Shown here: one piece after another, positions 8,175 to 17,450 of the stretch
Position numbering within the stretch: position 1 is the first letter of the stretch
Layout of the letters: every line of letters starts with the position of its first letter
Source: JAYPAN01 sp049597955
GTDB taxonomy: Bacteria; Pseudomonadota; Alphaproteobacteria; RS24
Direction: 5' to 3'
NCBI GenBank assembly: GCA_049597955.1
Contig: JBMYND010000007.1
Location: 1-64,000 of the forward strand
Length of the DNA stretch: 64,000 nucleotides
Notes under the pieces: model-generated
What the model saw: only the letters and a program-made list of their open reading frames with translations
What the model was told of the DNA's origin: nothing
The model's database searches: none
Position numbers and translations under genes: made by a program

Positions 8175-9023
8175 ATGGGCATATCTGTCGAGAAAACCGG
8201 CGCAAGCTGTGGCGCATTCGTAACAGGTGTAGATTTAACGCAAGACATATCAGCCGATTTGGCCGGTGAATTGCGCGCGATTTGGCTGGAAAACAAGGTG
8301 ATTGCCTTTCCTGACCAGCCCATGAGCGATGATGATTTGGAGCGTTTCACCCTGGCCTTTGGCGCATTTGGCGAAGACCCGTTTTTTGGCCATATTGACG
8401 GCCATGAACATATCGCCGCCATTCAGCGCAATGCCGATGAGACAACACCGATTTTTGCCGAATTTTTTCACTCCGATTGGAGTTTCCTCGAAGTGCCGCC
8501 GGCCGGCACATGCTTGTTCGGCATCACCATTCCGCCGATTGGCGGCAATACGCTGTTTGCCGACCAAGTGGCCGCTTATGAGCGCCTGTCCGATGATATG
8601 CGCGACAAGGCCGACAGTCTGATTGCCATTCATTCCGCCGAGCTTGGCTATGCCCCCAATGGCGCTTATGGCGATAATGACCAAGATAGCGGGCGTTCGA
8701 TGAAAATCCTGCCCAGCGAAAAGGCGCGCGAAAAGCGCGAACATCCCTTTGTGCGCACGCATCACGAAACCGGCAATAAGGCGTTGTTCTCCTCACCTTC
8801 CTATATTCAAGCCTTTGCCGGTTATGAAAAGGAAGAAAGCGACGCGCTGCTGATTGAGTTTTACGGCCTGCAAAGTCATGAGGATTTGGTCTATTCGCAT
8901 AAATGGCAGAAAAACATGCTGGTCATGTGGGATAACCGGTCGCTTTTGCACGCGGCAACCGGCGGCTATGACGGCCATGATCGCCTGTTGCACCGCACCA
9001 CCATTGCCGATACGCAATTTTAA
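8175..9023 (+). CDS. TauD/TfdA family Fe(II)/2-oxoglutarate dioxygenase
   Basis: The 282-residue enzyme retains the full TauD active site: H99 and D101 in FFHSDW, distal H259 in WDNRSLLHAA, and R270 eleven residues later in the 2-oxoglutarate-binding position. This matches the spacing in E. coli TauD. Such enzymes hydroxylate taurine, aryloxy-acids, alkyl sulfates or related small molecules; the substrate here is open. GGGAGGAG precedes the ATG. It sits between the CoA-transferase and the FAD protein on the same strand, about 80 and 100 bp from each, so shared regulation is possible. A second TauD-type gene lies at 36812-37669. Confidence 0.9.
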   Translation: MGISVEKTGASCGAFVTGVDLTQDISADLAGELRAIWLENKVIAFPDQPMSDDDLERFTLAFGAFGEDPFFGHIDGHEHIAAIQRNADETTPIFAEFFHSDWSFLEVPPAGTCLFGITIPPIGGNTLFADQVAAYERLSDDMRDKADSLIAIHSAELGYAPNGAYGDNDQDSGRSMKILPSEKAREKREHPFVRTHHETGNKALFSSPSYIQAFAGYEKEESDALLIEFYGLQSHEDLVYSHKWQKNMLVMWDNRSLLHAATGGYDGHDRLLHRTTIADTQF

Positions 9024-9077
9024 CAGATAAACGCCGCCTCACTTTGCGTAGCTTTTTGTGGCGCTGGCCTATTTTCG

Positions 9078-9105
9078 GTGACAGCGTCCTGCTTCGACCT
9101 ATATC
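9078..9105 (+). promoter_or_regulatory. Candidate sigma70-type promoter for the FAD gene
   Basis: GTGACA at 9078-9083 and TATATC at 9100-9105 are separated by 16 bases and lie 22 bases upstream of the start codon at 9128. The hexamers are near-consensus only, so this is a weak prediction. Confidence 0.3.
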
Positions 9106-9127
9106 TGACGCAGAATAGGAGATTTCA

Positions 9128-10531
9128 ATGGTCGAGCTTGAAACTGATTATCTGATTGTCGGCAGTGGTGCCATGGGCATGGCGTTTGCCGATACGCTGC
9201 TCAGCGAGACCGAGGCGGATATGGTCATTATTGACCGCCACGCCAAACCCGGCGGTCATTGGAATGTCGCTTATCCCTTTGTTCGCCTGCATCAACCTTC
9301 CTCTTTCTTTGGGGTTGCCTCGCGCGAATTGAGCCGCTTTGAAAAGGATAAAATCGGCCTGAATAAAGGTCTGTATGATTTGGCCTCCGGCCCCGAAGTC
9401 AGCGCCTATTTTGACGATGTTATGCAGCAGACTTTGCTGCCCAGCGGGCGGGTGCGCTATTTCCCGATGAGCGATTATCGCGGCGATGGCGTGTTCAAAT
9501 CGCTGACCGGCGGGCATGAAACCAAAGTGGTTTACAAAAAATTGGTCGATGCAACGCGCCTGACAGTCGATGTGCCGGCTGAGCATACGCCCGCCTTTAC
9601 GATTGCCGAGGGCGTGCGTTTCATGCCGCTCAATGATTTGCCGAAACTGACCGAAGCGCCGCCGGGTTTTGTGGTGATTGGCTCCGGCAAAACCGGCATG
9701 GATGCGTGTCTTTGGTTATTGCAAAACGGCGTCCATCCCGATGCGATAAGATGGATTATGCCGCGCGATAGCTGGATGCTGCCGCGCGAATTTGCACAAA
9801 ATACAGATGCGTTTTTCGCTGATACTTTCGGCAATCAGGCCAATCAATTCGAGGCACTGGCCGAGGCAAGCACGATTGACGACATGTATGAACGGCTTGA
9901 AGCGGCGGGCTGTGTTGTGCGCCTTGACCCGGCTGTTTGGCCAACAATGTTTCATGCCGCAACCGTCAGCCGCCCGGAATTGGAAGCTTTGCGCAGCATA
10001 AAAAATGTCATCCGCATGGGCCGCGTGACGGCGCTTGAAAGCGATAAAATCAAGCTGCAACAGGGTGAGATAGCAACCAAGGCGGATATTGTGCATGTTG
10101 ATTGCTCGGCCAGCCTGTCGCGCACAATGGTGCAAATGTCGCCCAAGCCGGTATTTAACGGTGACATTATCACGCCGCAAACCGTGCGCAGCTATATGCC
10201 GGTTTTCAGCGGCTCGCTGATTGCCCATGTCGAGGCCAATTATCAAACGGAAGAAGAAAAAAACCGGCTCTGCGCGGTCGTCCCCCTGCCCAATAATGCG
10301 GAAGATTTTGTGCCTATGACGCTGGCTGCCATGATGAACCAATTTAATTGGTCGCAAGACAAGCCCTTGCGGCAATGGATTCGGGCCAATCGTCTCGACG
10401 GCTTCACCAAGCTGACACAAAATGTCAGCCCGGATGATACGGAAAAAATGGCAATTTTGATGCGAATGCGCGATAATGCGCCCAAGGCAGTTGCCAATTT
10501 GATGAAGCTTGCCGCAATGATAGAGACTTAA
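9128..10531 (+). CDS. FAD/NAD(P)-binding oxidoreductase, flavin-monooxygenase-like
   Basis: This 467-residue protein begins with a Rossmann FAD-binding site (TDYLIVGSGAMGMAFAD, then IDRHAKPGGHW). The GGHW motif is common in flavin monooxygenase and L-lysine/ornithine N-hydroxylase relatives. A second nucleotide-binding site, FVVIGSGKTGMDACLWLL, lies near residue 180 and would hold NADPH. AGGAG lies a few bases before the ATG. It is followed 14 bp later by the DUF2855 gene, so they form an operon. A hydroxylase or Baeyer-Villiger-type role is possible, but the FxGxxxHxxxW monooxygenase fingerprint is not evident. I therefore call only an FAD-dependent oxidoreductase. Confidence 0.8.
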   Translation: MVELETDYLIVGSGAMGMAFADTLLSETEADMVIIDRHAKPGGHWNVAYPFVRLHQPSSFFGVASRELSRFEKDKIGLNKGLYDLASGPEVSAYFDDVMQQTLLPSGRVRYFPMSDYRGDGVFKSLTGGHETKVVYKKLVDATRLTVDVPAEHTPAFTIAEGVRFMPLNDLPKLTEAPPGFVVIGSGKTGMDACLWLLQNGVHPDAIRWIMPRDSWMLPREFAQNTDAFFADTFGNQANQFEALAEASTIDDMYERLEAAGCVVRLDPAVWPTMFHAATVSRPELEALRSIKNVIRMGRVTALESDKIKLQQGEIATKADIVHVDCSASLSRTMVQMSPKPVFNGDIITPQTVRSYMPVFSGSLIAHVEANYQTEEEKNRLCAVVPLPNNAEDFVPMTLAAMMNQFNWSQDKPLRQWIRANRLDGFTKLTQNVSPDDTEKMAILMRMRDNAPKAVANLMKLAAMIET

Positions 10532-10545
10532 GTCCGGGGGGAGAT

Positions 10546-11658
10546 ATGGCCGAATTTCAAACACATAAAAACGATATTACTCGCACACGCCTTGTTGATT
10601 GCGGCAATGATATTGACGACTTTACGCTGGCCGATGGCGAGATATTGCTCAAAGTGGAACGCTTTTCCTTCACTGCCAATAATGTCACCTATGCCGCTAT
10701 TGGTGCGCAAATTGGCTATTGGCAGTTTTTTCCGCCGCACGCGACCGGGCCCGATGATGCCGATTGGGGCATTGTGCCGGTTTGGGGGTTTGGCGAGGTT
10801 GTTGCCAGTAAAAATGAAGCGATAGAAATTGGCGAACGCTGCTATGGCTATTTTCCGCTGGCCGATTATCTGGAAATTCTGCCTATGCGCATTTCTGATG
10901 CGCGCTTTGTTGACGGCGCCGCCCATCGCGCTGACTTGCCCGCCGTTTATAATAATTATGACCGGCTCGGCAAAGACAGCGCCAATGCAGTCAATGACAA
11001 TCTGCGCGCGCTTTTGAACCCGCTTTACGGCACATCTTTTTGTCTGTGCGACGCATTGGAAGAAGAAAATTATCGCGATGCCGAGCAAGTGGTTATTTTA
11101 TCGGCCTCGTCGAAAACCGCCATTGGCCTCGCCTTTGGCCTGTCGCAAATTGACGGCCCGCGCCCGGCAATAATCGGCTTAACTTCGCCGGGCAATATTG
11201 GCTTTGTCGAAAAGACCGGCAGCTATGATATGGTGATTGGCTATGACCGGCTCGACACGCTGCCCAATAAGCCTTCCGTCTTGGTTGATATGTCTGGCAA
11301 TCGGGCTGTCATTGGCGCTGCCCATGGCCTGCTTGGCGACAATATGCGCTGGTGTCACAATGTCGGCTTGACCCATTGGGACGACAGGCAAACAAAAAAA
11401 GACCCGGCCGCCGGTCAACTTATCAGTGAGCGCAGTGCCATGTTTTTTGCGCCCGGCCATATTGCGCGCCGGGCCAAAGAATGGGGGTCGGATGATTTCA
11501 ACCAAAAAGTCGCCGGATTTTTGGCCGATGGCATGGCGCATGCCGGCAAATGGATGAATGTGCATGAAACATCGGGGCTGGCGCAGTTTGCACCAATCTA
11601 TGACCGTGTGGTAAAAGGCGATTTGCGGGCTGAAGAAGGCATTATCATAAAACCGTAA
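10546..11658 (+). CDS. DUF2855 family protein
   Basis: The 370-residue protein matches DUF2855. It opens with DDFTLADGEILLKVERFSFTANNVTYA and has GYWQFFP, VPVWGFGEVVAS, GERCYGYFPLADYL and LSASSKTAIGLAFGL. The layout recalls medium-chain dehydrogenase/quinone-reductase proteins: an N-terminal GroES-like part, then a nucleotide-binding part. The glycine-rich loop is not classical and no enzymatic reaction is established. It follows the FAD oxidoreductase by 14 bp and precedes the RND permease by about 50 bp. This suggests a shared pathway, perhaps modification of a lipid-like compound before export. Confidence 0.85.
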   Translation: MAEFQTHKNDITRTRLVDCGNDIDDFTLADGEILLKVERFSFTANNVTYAAIGAQIGYWQFFPPHATGPDDADWGIVPVWGFGEVVASKNEAIEIGERCYGYFPLADYLEILPMRISDARFVDGAAHRADLPAVYNNYDRLGKDSANAVNDNLRALLNPLYGTSFCLCDALEEENYRDAEQVVILSASSKTAIGLAFGLSQIDGPRPAIIGLTSPGNIGFVEKTGSYDMVIGYDRLDTLPNKPSVLVDMSGNRAVIGAAHGLLGDNMRWCHNVGLTHWDDRQTKKDPAAGQLISERSAMFFAPGHIARRAKEWGSDDFNQKVAGFLADGMAHAGKWMNVHETSGLAQFAPIYDRVVKGDLRAEEGIIIKP

Positions 11659-11711
11659 TTGCCCCATCAAAGTCGAGGCATATATCTTCCCTAATAACGG
11701 AGAGTTCGACC

Positions 11712-14063
11712 ATGAAATTTACAATGCAACAATATGGCGCGTTCGTTACCCGCCATCCCTTTATTGTGATTGCCCTGTCATTGCTGTTGTCTTTGGCCGC
11801 CCTTGCCGGCGGCCAGCATTTGCGCTTTACCAATGATTATCGCTATTTTTTCTCAAATGATAATCCCTATCTGACCGCATTTGAGGAATTGGAGCGCACC
11901 TATTCCAGCCCTGATACGATTTTCTTCGTTTACCAGCCCAAGGATGGCAGCGATGCGACCAGTCGCACAGCCCTTAATCTGGCCTATGAGCTGACCGATG
12001 CCGGTTGGCAAATCCCCTTTTCGACCCGCGTTGACAGCCTGACCAATTTTCAGAATACGCGCGCTATTGGTGAGGATGATTTGGAAGTGCGCGATTTGGT
12101 GCCGTCATTGGCCGATATTGACGAGGCGCGCATAAAATATGTTGAGGATACGGTGCTGAACGAGCCTTTGCTGGCGGGCCGGTTAATGTCCACCGACAAA
12201 AAGACAGCAGCCGTTTTGGTCTCATTGCGCCCGCCAACAGATGATGTGGTGGCCACCAATTCCATTGTCAACAAGGCACGGGAAATTCACGCCCAAATGC
12301 GCGCGAAATATCCCGATATACGCATTGAGCTGACCGGCTCGCAAATGTTGTCCAATGCGTTTTCCGAAGCCGCACAGGGTGATTTGAAGACGCTGACACC
12401 GACCATGTTTGTGATTATTGCGCTGGTGCTGATTATCACCACGCGCAAGCTGTTTGCCACCATTGCCACCATGATTGTCGTCACATTGGCAGCAGGTGCG
12501 GCGATGGGAACCGGCGGCTGGCTGGGCATGCCGCTATCCCCGCCAGCCTCGGGCGCGCCGACCATTATTCTGACCGTCGCCGTGGCCGATTGTGTGCATA
12601 TTCTGATTACCGCGCTGGTGTCGCAAGGCGCGGGCATGGAAAAGCGCGAAGCGATTATTGAGAGCCTGAAAATCAATGCGCAAGCGGTGTTTCTGACTTC
12701 GGTGACCACGGCGATTGGCCTGTTCTCGCTGAATTTCTCAGACGCCCCACCCTATCGTGACCTCGGCACTTTTGCCGGCATTGGGTCAATATATGCGTGG
12801 ATATTGTCAATGACGCTGTTCCCGGCTCTGCTGACTATTATGCCGATGAAAGCCAGTGCTGTTGTTGACCGCCAAAGCCGCTCAATGGAATGGTTGGCCA
12901 ATCTGGTCATTTCCAAGCGCCGCCCGCTGATGCTGGCCATGCTGGCTTTAACCCTTATCGGCACGGCATTATTGCCGCGCCTGACTTTCAATGACCGTTT
13001 TGTTGAGTATTTTGACGAAAGGGTTGATTTCCGCCAAGCCTCCGATTGGGCGGCGGATAATCTGACCGGCATTTACATTATCAATTATTCGCTTGAAAGC
13101 GGGGATATTGGCGCGGTCTCCGACCCGGCCTATCTCACCCATCTTGATGCTTTTGCCAATTGGATGCGCCAGCAACCCGAAGTGGTGCATGTCGCCGCAT
13201 TTTCCGATGTCGTCAAGCGCATTAACCGCTCCTTTAATGGCGACCGACAAAGCTTTTATGCCGTGCCGGAAAACCGCCAATTGGCGGCTCAATATGTTTT
13301 GCTTTACGAAATGTCGCTGCCTTACGGGCTTGATTTGAATGACCAACTCAATGTTGATAAATCGGCCTCGCGCATGGTGGTGACACTGGAAGATTTATCG
13401 ACCGCCGAAATGAAAGTGCTGCGCGCCCGCGCGCTTGACTGGCTGAAAGCCAATACGCCCGAACGCATGCATGTTGAGCCATCCGGCCAAGCGGTCATGT
13501 TCTCCTATATTGGTGAGCGTAATTTCAACGCCATGACCACCGGCACATTGCTGGCCTTTATTTTAATATCGGCTTGTTTGATGCTGGCACTGCGCAGCTT
13601 GCGATTGGGACTTATCAGCCTTGTGCCGAATATTGCGCCACCGGTTGTCGCCATGGGCTTTTTCTCGCTGTATAAATATGAGGTCGGCTTTTGGACAGCC
13701 TTTGTCGCCGCCACCGCCATTGGGCTTATTGTTGATGCGACGGTTCACATGTTAAGCAAATATCGCCATGCGCGGCTTGACCTGAATTACTCCTCTATTG
13801 ACAGTGTGCGCTACAGTTTTATGACCGTGGGCACGGCGCTTTGGGTATGCAGCTTTGTGTTGATAGCCGGTTTTATGGTGCTGACCCTATCCCCCTTCCT
13901 GATTAATGCCATGCTCGGCCGGGTTGTGGCGCTGACGATTTTGACGGCGCTGGTGCTGGATTTCTTGCTGCTGCCCGCCTTGCTCATGTGGATTGACGGA
14001 CGCGGTGACCCTGGCGCACCGCTAAAGCCGCCTGCTGACAGCGCCGCGCAAGCTGCTGAATAA
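11712..14063 (+). CDS. RND superfamily (MMPL-like) transporter permease
   Basis: The 783-residue protein has the RND/MMPL layout: one N-terminal membrane helix (PFIVIALSLLLSLAALAGG), a periplasmic loop, five helices starting near residue 230 (MFVIIALVLIITTRK), then a repeat of the same pattern ending near LTALVLDFLLLPALLMW. Charged and polar residues inside the membrane occur in VAVADCVHILITALV and IGLIVDATVHMLSKY, the expected proton-relay positions (Asp-His in both). This size is typical of the lipid-handling HpnN/MMPL branch rather than the roughly 1000-residue drug-efflux pumps. The next two genes encode a LolA-like carrier and a beta-barrel protein, so the three probably move a lipid or hydrophobic product to the outer membrane. 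Confidence 0.9.
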   Translation: MKFTMQQYGAFVTRHPFIVIALSLLLSLAALAGGQHLRFTNDYRYFFSNDNPYLTAFEELERTYSSPDTIFFVYQPKDGSDATSRTALNLAYELTDAGWQIPFSTRVDSLTNFQNTRAIGEDDLEVRDLVPSLADIDEARIKYVEDTVLNEPLLAGRLMSTDKKTAAVLVSLRPPTDDVVATNSIVNKAREIHAQMRAKYPDIRIELTGSQMLSNAFSEAAQGDLKTLTPTMFVIIALVLIITTRKLFATIATMIVVTLAAGAAMGTGGWLGMPLSPPASGAPTIILTVAVADCVHILITALVSQGAGMEKREAIIESLKINAQAVFLTSVTTAIGLFSLNFSDAPPYRDLGTFAGIGSIYAWILSMTLFPALLTIMPMKASAVVDRQSRSMEWLANLVISKRRPLMLAMLALTLIGTALLPRLTFNDRFVEYFDERVDFRQASDWAADNLTGIYIINYSLESGDIGAVSDPAYLTHLDAFANWMRQQPEVVHVAAFSDVVKRINRSFNGDRQSFYAVPENRQLAAQYVLLYEMSLPYGLDLNDQLNVDKSASRMVVTLEDLSTAEMKVLRARALDWLKANTPERMHVEPSGQAVMFSYIGERNFNAMTTGTLLAFILISACLMLALRSLRLGLISLVPNIAPPVVAMGFFSLYKYEVGFWTAFVAATAIGLIVDATVHMLSKYRHARLDLNYSSIDSVRYSFMTVGTALWVCSFVLIAGFMVLTLSPFLINAMLGRVVALTILTALVLDFLLLPALLMWIDGRGDPGAPLKPPADSAAQAAE

Positions 14064-14085
14064 TCGATATGAAAGGAAATATGTC

Positions 14086-14910
14086 ATGTCTTTGCATTTC
14101 AAATTGACACAGATTGTCACTGTCGCCCTTCTGCTTTTGCCGGGCGTGGCGATGGCCGAACGCGCCGGTCTGCCGAGCGCCGATAATCCGGAAGCGCGCG
14201 GCAAGGCCATTGCCGAAATCACCGATGCCACCAATCTTGGCTTTGGTGACACGACCAGCGAGATGGAAATGGTGCTGACCAATGCCAATGGCGACCAAAG
14301 CCAGCGTCGCTTGCGCTTTAACACGCTTGAGAATAAGGATACCAGTGACGGCGACTGGTCAATGATGATTTTCGACCGCCCCGCCGATGTTGCAGGCACT
14401 GCCATGCTGACCTATGCGCATATTCTGGAGCCTGATGAGCAATGGATGTATTTGCCGGCGCTGAAGCGCGTGAAACGCATCAGCTCGGTCAATAAATCAG
14501 GGCCTTTTATGGGATCGGAATTTGCCTATGAAGATTTCTCTTCGCAGGAAGTGGGCAAATACAGCTATAAATGGCTGCGCGATGAGCCCTGTGGTGCGCT
14601 GACTTGCCATGTGGTTGAACGTCGCCCGCTCTATCAGCATTCGGGCTATACGCGCACTATTGCCTGGACTGACACCACGGATTACCAGACCCGCAAAGTG
14701 GTTTATTATGACCGCAAGGATGCGCTGCTAAAAACGCTGACTTTTGGCGATTACCAGCAATATCTCGGCAAATATTGGCGCGCCCATGAATTATTTATGG
14801 AAAATCATGTCACCCGCAAAACCACCTTATTGCGGTGGGAGAATTACGCCTTCCAGACCGGTTTGAGCGCCTCTGATTTTACCCGCAACAGCTTGAAAAG
14901 GGCCCGCTGA
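14086..14910 (+). CDS. Outer membrane lipoprotein-sorting (LolA-like) protein, RND partner
   Basis: The 274-residue secreted protein has a signal peptide ending GVAMA before ERAGLPS. Its LolA-like core carries the same signatures as the gene at 5315: EQWMYLPALKRVKRISS and FMGSEFAYEDFSSQEVGKY. A possible disulfide pair appears in EPCGALTCHV. It lies 22 bp after the RND permease and 3 bp before the beta-barrel gene. The order permease, periplasmic carrier, outer-membrane protein supports a transport chain across the envelope. AAAGGAAAT precedes the ATG. Confidence 0.87.
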   Translation: MSLHFKLTQIVTVALLLLPGVAMAERAGLPSADNPEARGKAIAEITDATNLGFGDTTSEMEMVLTNANGDQSQRRLRFNTLENKDTSDGDWSMMIFDRPADVAGTAMLTYAHILEPDEQWMYLPALKRVKRISSVNKSGPFMGSEFAYEDFSSQEVGKYSYKWLRDEPCGALTCHVVERRPLYQHSGYTRTIAWTDTTDYQTRKVVYYDRKDALLKTLTFGDYQQYLGKYWRAHELFMENHVTRKTTLLRWENYAFQTGLSASDFTRNSLKRAR

Positions 14911-14913
14911 GCC

Positions 14914-16218
14914 ATGGCATGGCGCCGCGCCATGAGCCTATATGGGCGCGGCTTGAAATTTGCGCTTGCCCTGATATTGGCGCCCGGCCTTGCCATGGCG
15001 ATGGATATTGACCTTAAGGGCAATGTCGAGCTTGAACTGCGCAGCTTTCCCGAAGCGGGCAGGCATGCAGAAGCCGAGCAAGATTTCGCCGCTTTGGCTG
15101 TCGAATTTGAAATGGGCTTGCTGGCACCAGATGGCACCCATGCGCTGATTGTTACGCCATTCGCCCGTTATGACCAGCACGACCATGAGCGCAGCCATTT
15201 TGATTTGCGCGAAGCAAAATATCGCTATGTCAATAATGCCTTTGAGGCCAGCATTGGTGTCGATAAAGAATTTTGGGGCGTAACCGAATTTTTGCATTTG
15301 GTCGATATTATCAACCAGACCGATAATGTGGAAAGTGTTGATGGCGAACAAAAGCTTGGTCAGCCTATGGTCAAATTCTCCTATGCCAGTGATTATGGAA
15401 CGCTGAGCGCCTATGCCCTGCCCTATTTCCGCATCCGGCAATTTGCCGACCCGATAACCGGACGGCCCAATGCCGGTTTTATTGTCGATGACGACACCAC
15501 CCATTTTGAGAGCAATAAACGGCGCTTTCCCAAAGATTATGCGCTGCGCTACCAGCATTATATCGGGCCGTTTGATTTCGGCTTGCACTGGTTTGACGGC
15601 ACAGCACGCGAGCCGCAATTATTGCTGGCCGCGCCCGACCAACAACCACAGCACTTGCCGCATAATCTACCCATGATGCAGGCCTATTATGCGCTTTACC
15701 AACAGCTGGGGCTGGATGTGCAGGCGACGCTTGGCTCATGGCTGCTCAAACTTGAGGCGATACAGTCTCGTGAAAATCGCAAGCTGCCCGACCCCCAAGC
15801 CGGCAATCGCCCGACATTGCGCATGGACACAGAAGAAGTCGAGACTTTCCGCGCCACGGGCGGGTTTGAATATACTTTCTATGACTTGTTCAATACCGGC
15901 ACTGATTTGGGGCTGGTGGTCGAATATATGTATGACGAGCGCGAAGCCGAAGCGCCGCACCCATTTGGCAATGATATTGGCATTGGTCTGCGCTGGACTG
16001 CCAATGATACGCAATCAACCGCCATATTGCTTGGCGGGCTGGTCGATTTGGACACAGACAGCACAGCCATTTCAGTGGAGGCTGAGCGCCGCATCGGGCG
16101 CGATTTCAAGGCTATATTCGAGGCACGATTTCAGGATAAAATCGGCGATGGCGACCCCTATGCCGCAGCAATGGCTGATGAAGATTTCTTCCGCTTCCGC
16201 CTCGCCTATTATTTTTGA
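14914..16218 (+). CDS. Putative outer membrane beta-barrel protein
   Basis: The 434-residue protein has a signal peptide (FALALILAPGLAMA) followed by alternating polar and aromatic beta strands through to a C-terminal DFFRFRLAYYF. The terminal phenylalanine preceded by alternating aromatics is the usual BamA recognition pattern for outer-membrane barrels. ATG 14914 is 3 bases after the LolA-like stop; an in-frame ATG at 14935 would give a more compact signal peptide. No named family can be assigned with confidence, though such barrels commonly accompany RND/LolA-like pairs. It is the likely outer-membrane end of that system. Confidence 0.72.
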   Translation: MAWRRAMSLYGRGLKFALALILAPGLAMAMDIDLKGNVELELRSFPEAGRHAEAEQDFAALAVEFEMGLLAPDGTHALIVTPFARYDQHDHERSHFDLREAKYRYVNNAFEASIGVDKEFWGVTEFLHLVDIINQTDNVESVDGEQKLGQPMVKFSYASDYGTLSAYALPYFRIRQFADPITGRPNAGFIVDDDTTHFESNKRRFPKDYALRYQHYIGPFDFGLHWFDGTAREPQLLLAAPDQQPQHLPHNLPMMQAYYALYQQLGLDVQATLGSWLLKLEAIQSRENRKLPDPQAGNRPTLRMDTEEVETFRATGGFEYTFYDLFNTGTDLGLVVEYMYDEREAEAPHPFGNDIGIGLRWTANDTQSTAILLGGLVDLDTDSTAISVEAERRIGRDFKAIFEARFQDKIGDGDPYAAAMADEDFFRFRLAYYF

Positions 16219-16368
16219 GCCTTGCCGCGGGCTTTTCTCACCGCTGATATTTCTCAAGGCCAAAATAGAGACAAGAGGCGTGATTTCTGCTATCTGACGC
16301 TGTGTTGTCTATTACATGAGGTATATTCGGATATATGCCGCCTCCCTACATGCTTATAAGGTATCAAA

Positions 16369-17007
16369 ATGTCAGAAAAACTCATTGCAGGATTAAAGCA
16401 GGCACGGGTCGTGCCATTGGTGCAATCGGACACGCCGTCGGAAGCGGTCGCCATATCTCAAGCACTGCTCAATGGCGGGCTGAACGTATTGGAAGTGGTA
16501 TTGCGCACCGATATGGCTTTGGCATGTCTGAAGGCTGTCGCAGAGGCTTTTCCAGATGCCCATATTGGTGCAGGCACGGTATTGTCAGCCGCGCAAGCCG
16601 ATAAAGCCATTCAAAATGGTGCCAAATTTCTGGTCTCGCCGGGGCTTGATGATGGCGTGGTCAATCTGGCGCATGAGGCGGGGCTGACCGTTCTGCCGGG
16701 TATTGCAACAGCGACAGAATTACAGCGCGCTTGGAATATGGGGCTGCGTATCGTTAAATTTTTTCCCGCCAGCCTTGCCGGTGGCCCGAAAATGCTGACC
16801 GCCCTGTCAGCCGCGTTTCGCGATATGCAATTCATGCCGACCGGCGGCGTCAGTGCTGATAACTTGTCGGACTATTTGGCCGTGCCATCGGTGATTGCCT
16901 GCGGCGGAAGTTGGTTGACACCGGCTTCGGAAATAGCGGCCGGTAATTTTGACGCCATCACTGACTTGGCCGCCACGGCCAAAGCCATTGCAAATAAATC
17001 CCCCTAA
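16369..17007 (+). CDS. eda: 2-dehydro-3-deoxyphosphogluconate aldolase (KDPG/KHG aldolase)
   Basis: The 212-residue protein has every hallmark of Eda. These are the early PLVQSDTPSEA strand, GLNVLEVVLRT with the general-base glutamate (E42), IGAGTVLS, FLVSPG, and the Schiff-base lysine K130 in RIVKFFPA, then FMPTGGVSADN and ACGGSWL. It splits KDPG into pyruvate and glyceraldehyde 3-phosphate, the last step of the Entner-Doudoroff route, and may also cleave 4-hydroxy-2-oxoglutarate. AAGGT precedes the ATG. No edd or zwf lies nearby, so the gene stands alone here, just before a tRNA gene. Confidence 0.95.
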   Translation: MSEKLIAGLKQARVVPLVQSDTPSEAVAISQALLNGGLNVLEVVLRTDMALACLKAVAEAFPDAHIGAGTVLSAAQADKAIQNGAKFLVSPGLDDGVVNLAHEAGLTVLPGIATATELQRAWNMGLRIVKFFPASLAGGPKMLTALSAAFRDMQFMPTGGVSADNLSDYLAVPSVIACGGSWLTPASEIAAGNFDAITDLAATAKAIANKSP

Positions 17008-17202
17008 TGGTTTTGTGCGTCAAAACATCTATCGGCATTGGCATGCAATTGGCCCTGATCGCCGCGCTCGGTGGGCGGGCGCAGTTTTTTGAAATTTCAC
17101 GTCCCCAGCACGTCCCTAAAGTGTTTTGAGTGTAAATTGTGAAAATTGACAGGACAAAAACCTTGCTGTAGGCCGTTGAATTTGATAATTGACCCCATCT
17201 CA

Positions 17203-17278
17203 GCCGGTATAGCTCAGTTGGTAGAGCATCTGATTTGTAATCAGAGGGTCGGGAGTTCAAGTCTCTCTGCCGGCACCA
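17203..17278 (+). tRNA. tRNA-Thr (anticodon TGT)
   Basis: A complete 76-base cloverleaf with encoded CCA is visible. The acceptor GCCGGTA pairs with TGCCGGC, allowing one G-T. There is a GCTC/GAGC D-stem, and the anticodon stem TCTGA/TCAGA surrounds loop TTTGTAA with anticodon TGT at 17236-17238. The T-arm GGGAG/CTCTC surrounds TTCAAGT. The gene marks the left edge of a small accessory segment, so its 3' end is a plausible integration target. I found no second copy of its 3' end inside the window. Confidence 0.97.
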
Positions 17279-17295
17279 TTTTTCCTCTCCCCCCC

Positions 17296-17325
17296 AATGC
17301 CTTCACCAATGCCTTCACCAATGCC
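17296..17325 (+). repeat. 12-bp direct repeat downstream of tRNA-Thr
   Basis: AATGCCTTCACC occurs twice in tandem (17296-17307 and 17308-17319) and is followed by a third partial AATGCC. It lies between the tRNA and the GIY-YIG gene. Confidence 0.7.
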
Positions 17326-17450
17326 CAGCCAATATCTGGCCTGAAGCCGCTTGAAGCCGATTTGCGTTGCTGTATAATCAGCCCATCACCTATTTGTTGC
17401 GTTTTCTGTGTTTTGCGTAAATCGAGAGACTTACCGCGAAGGGGGACGCT

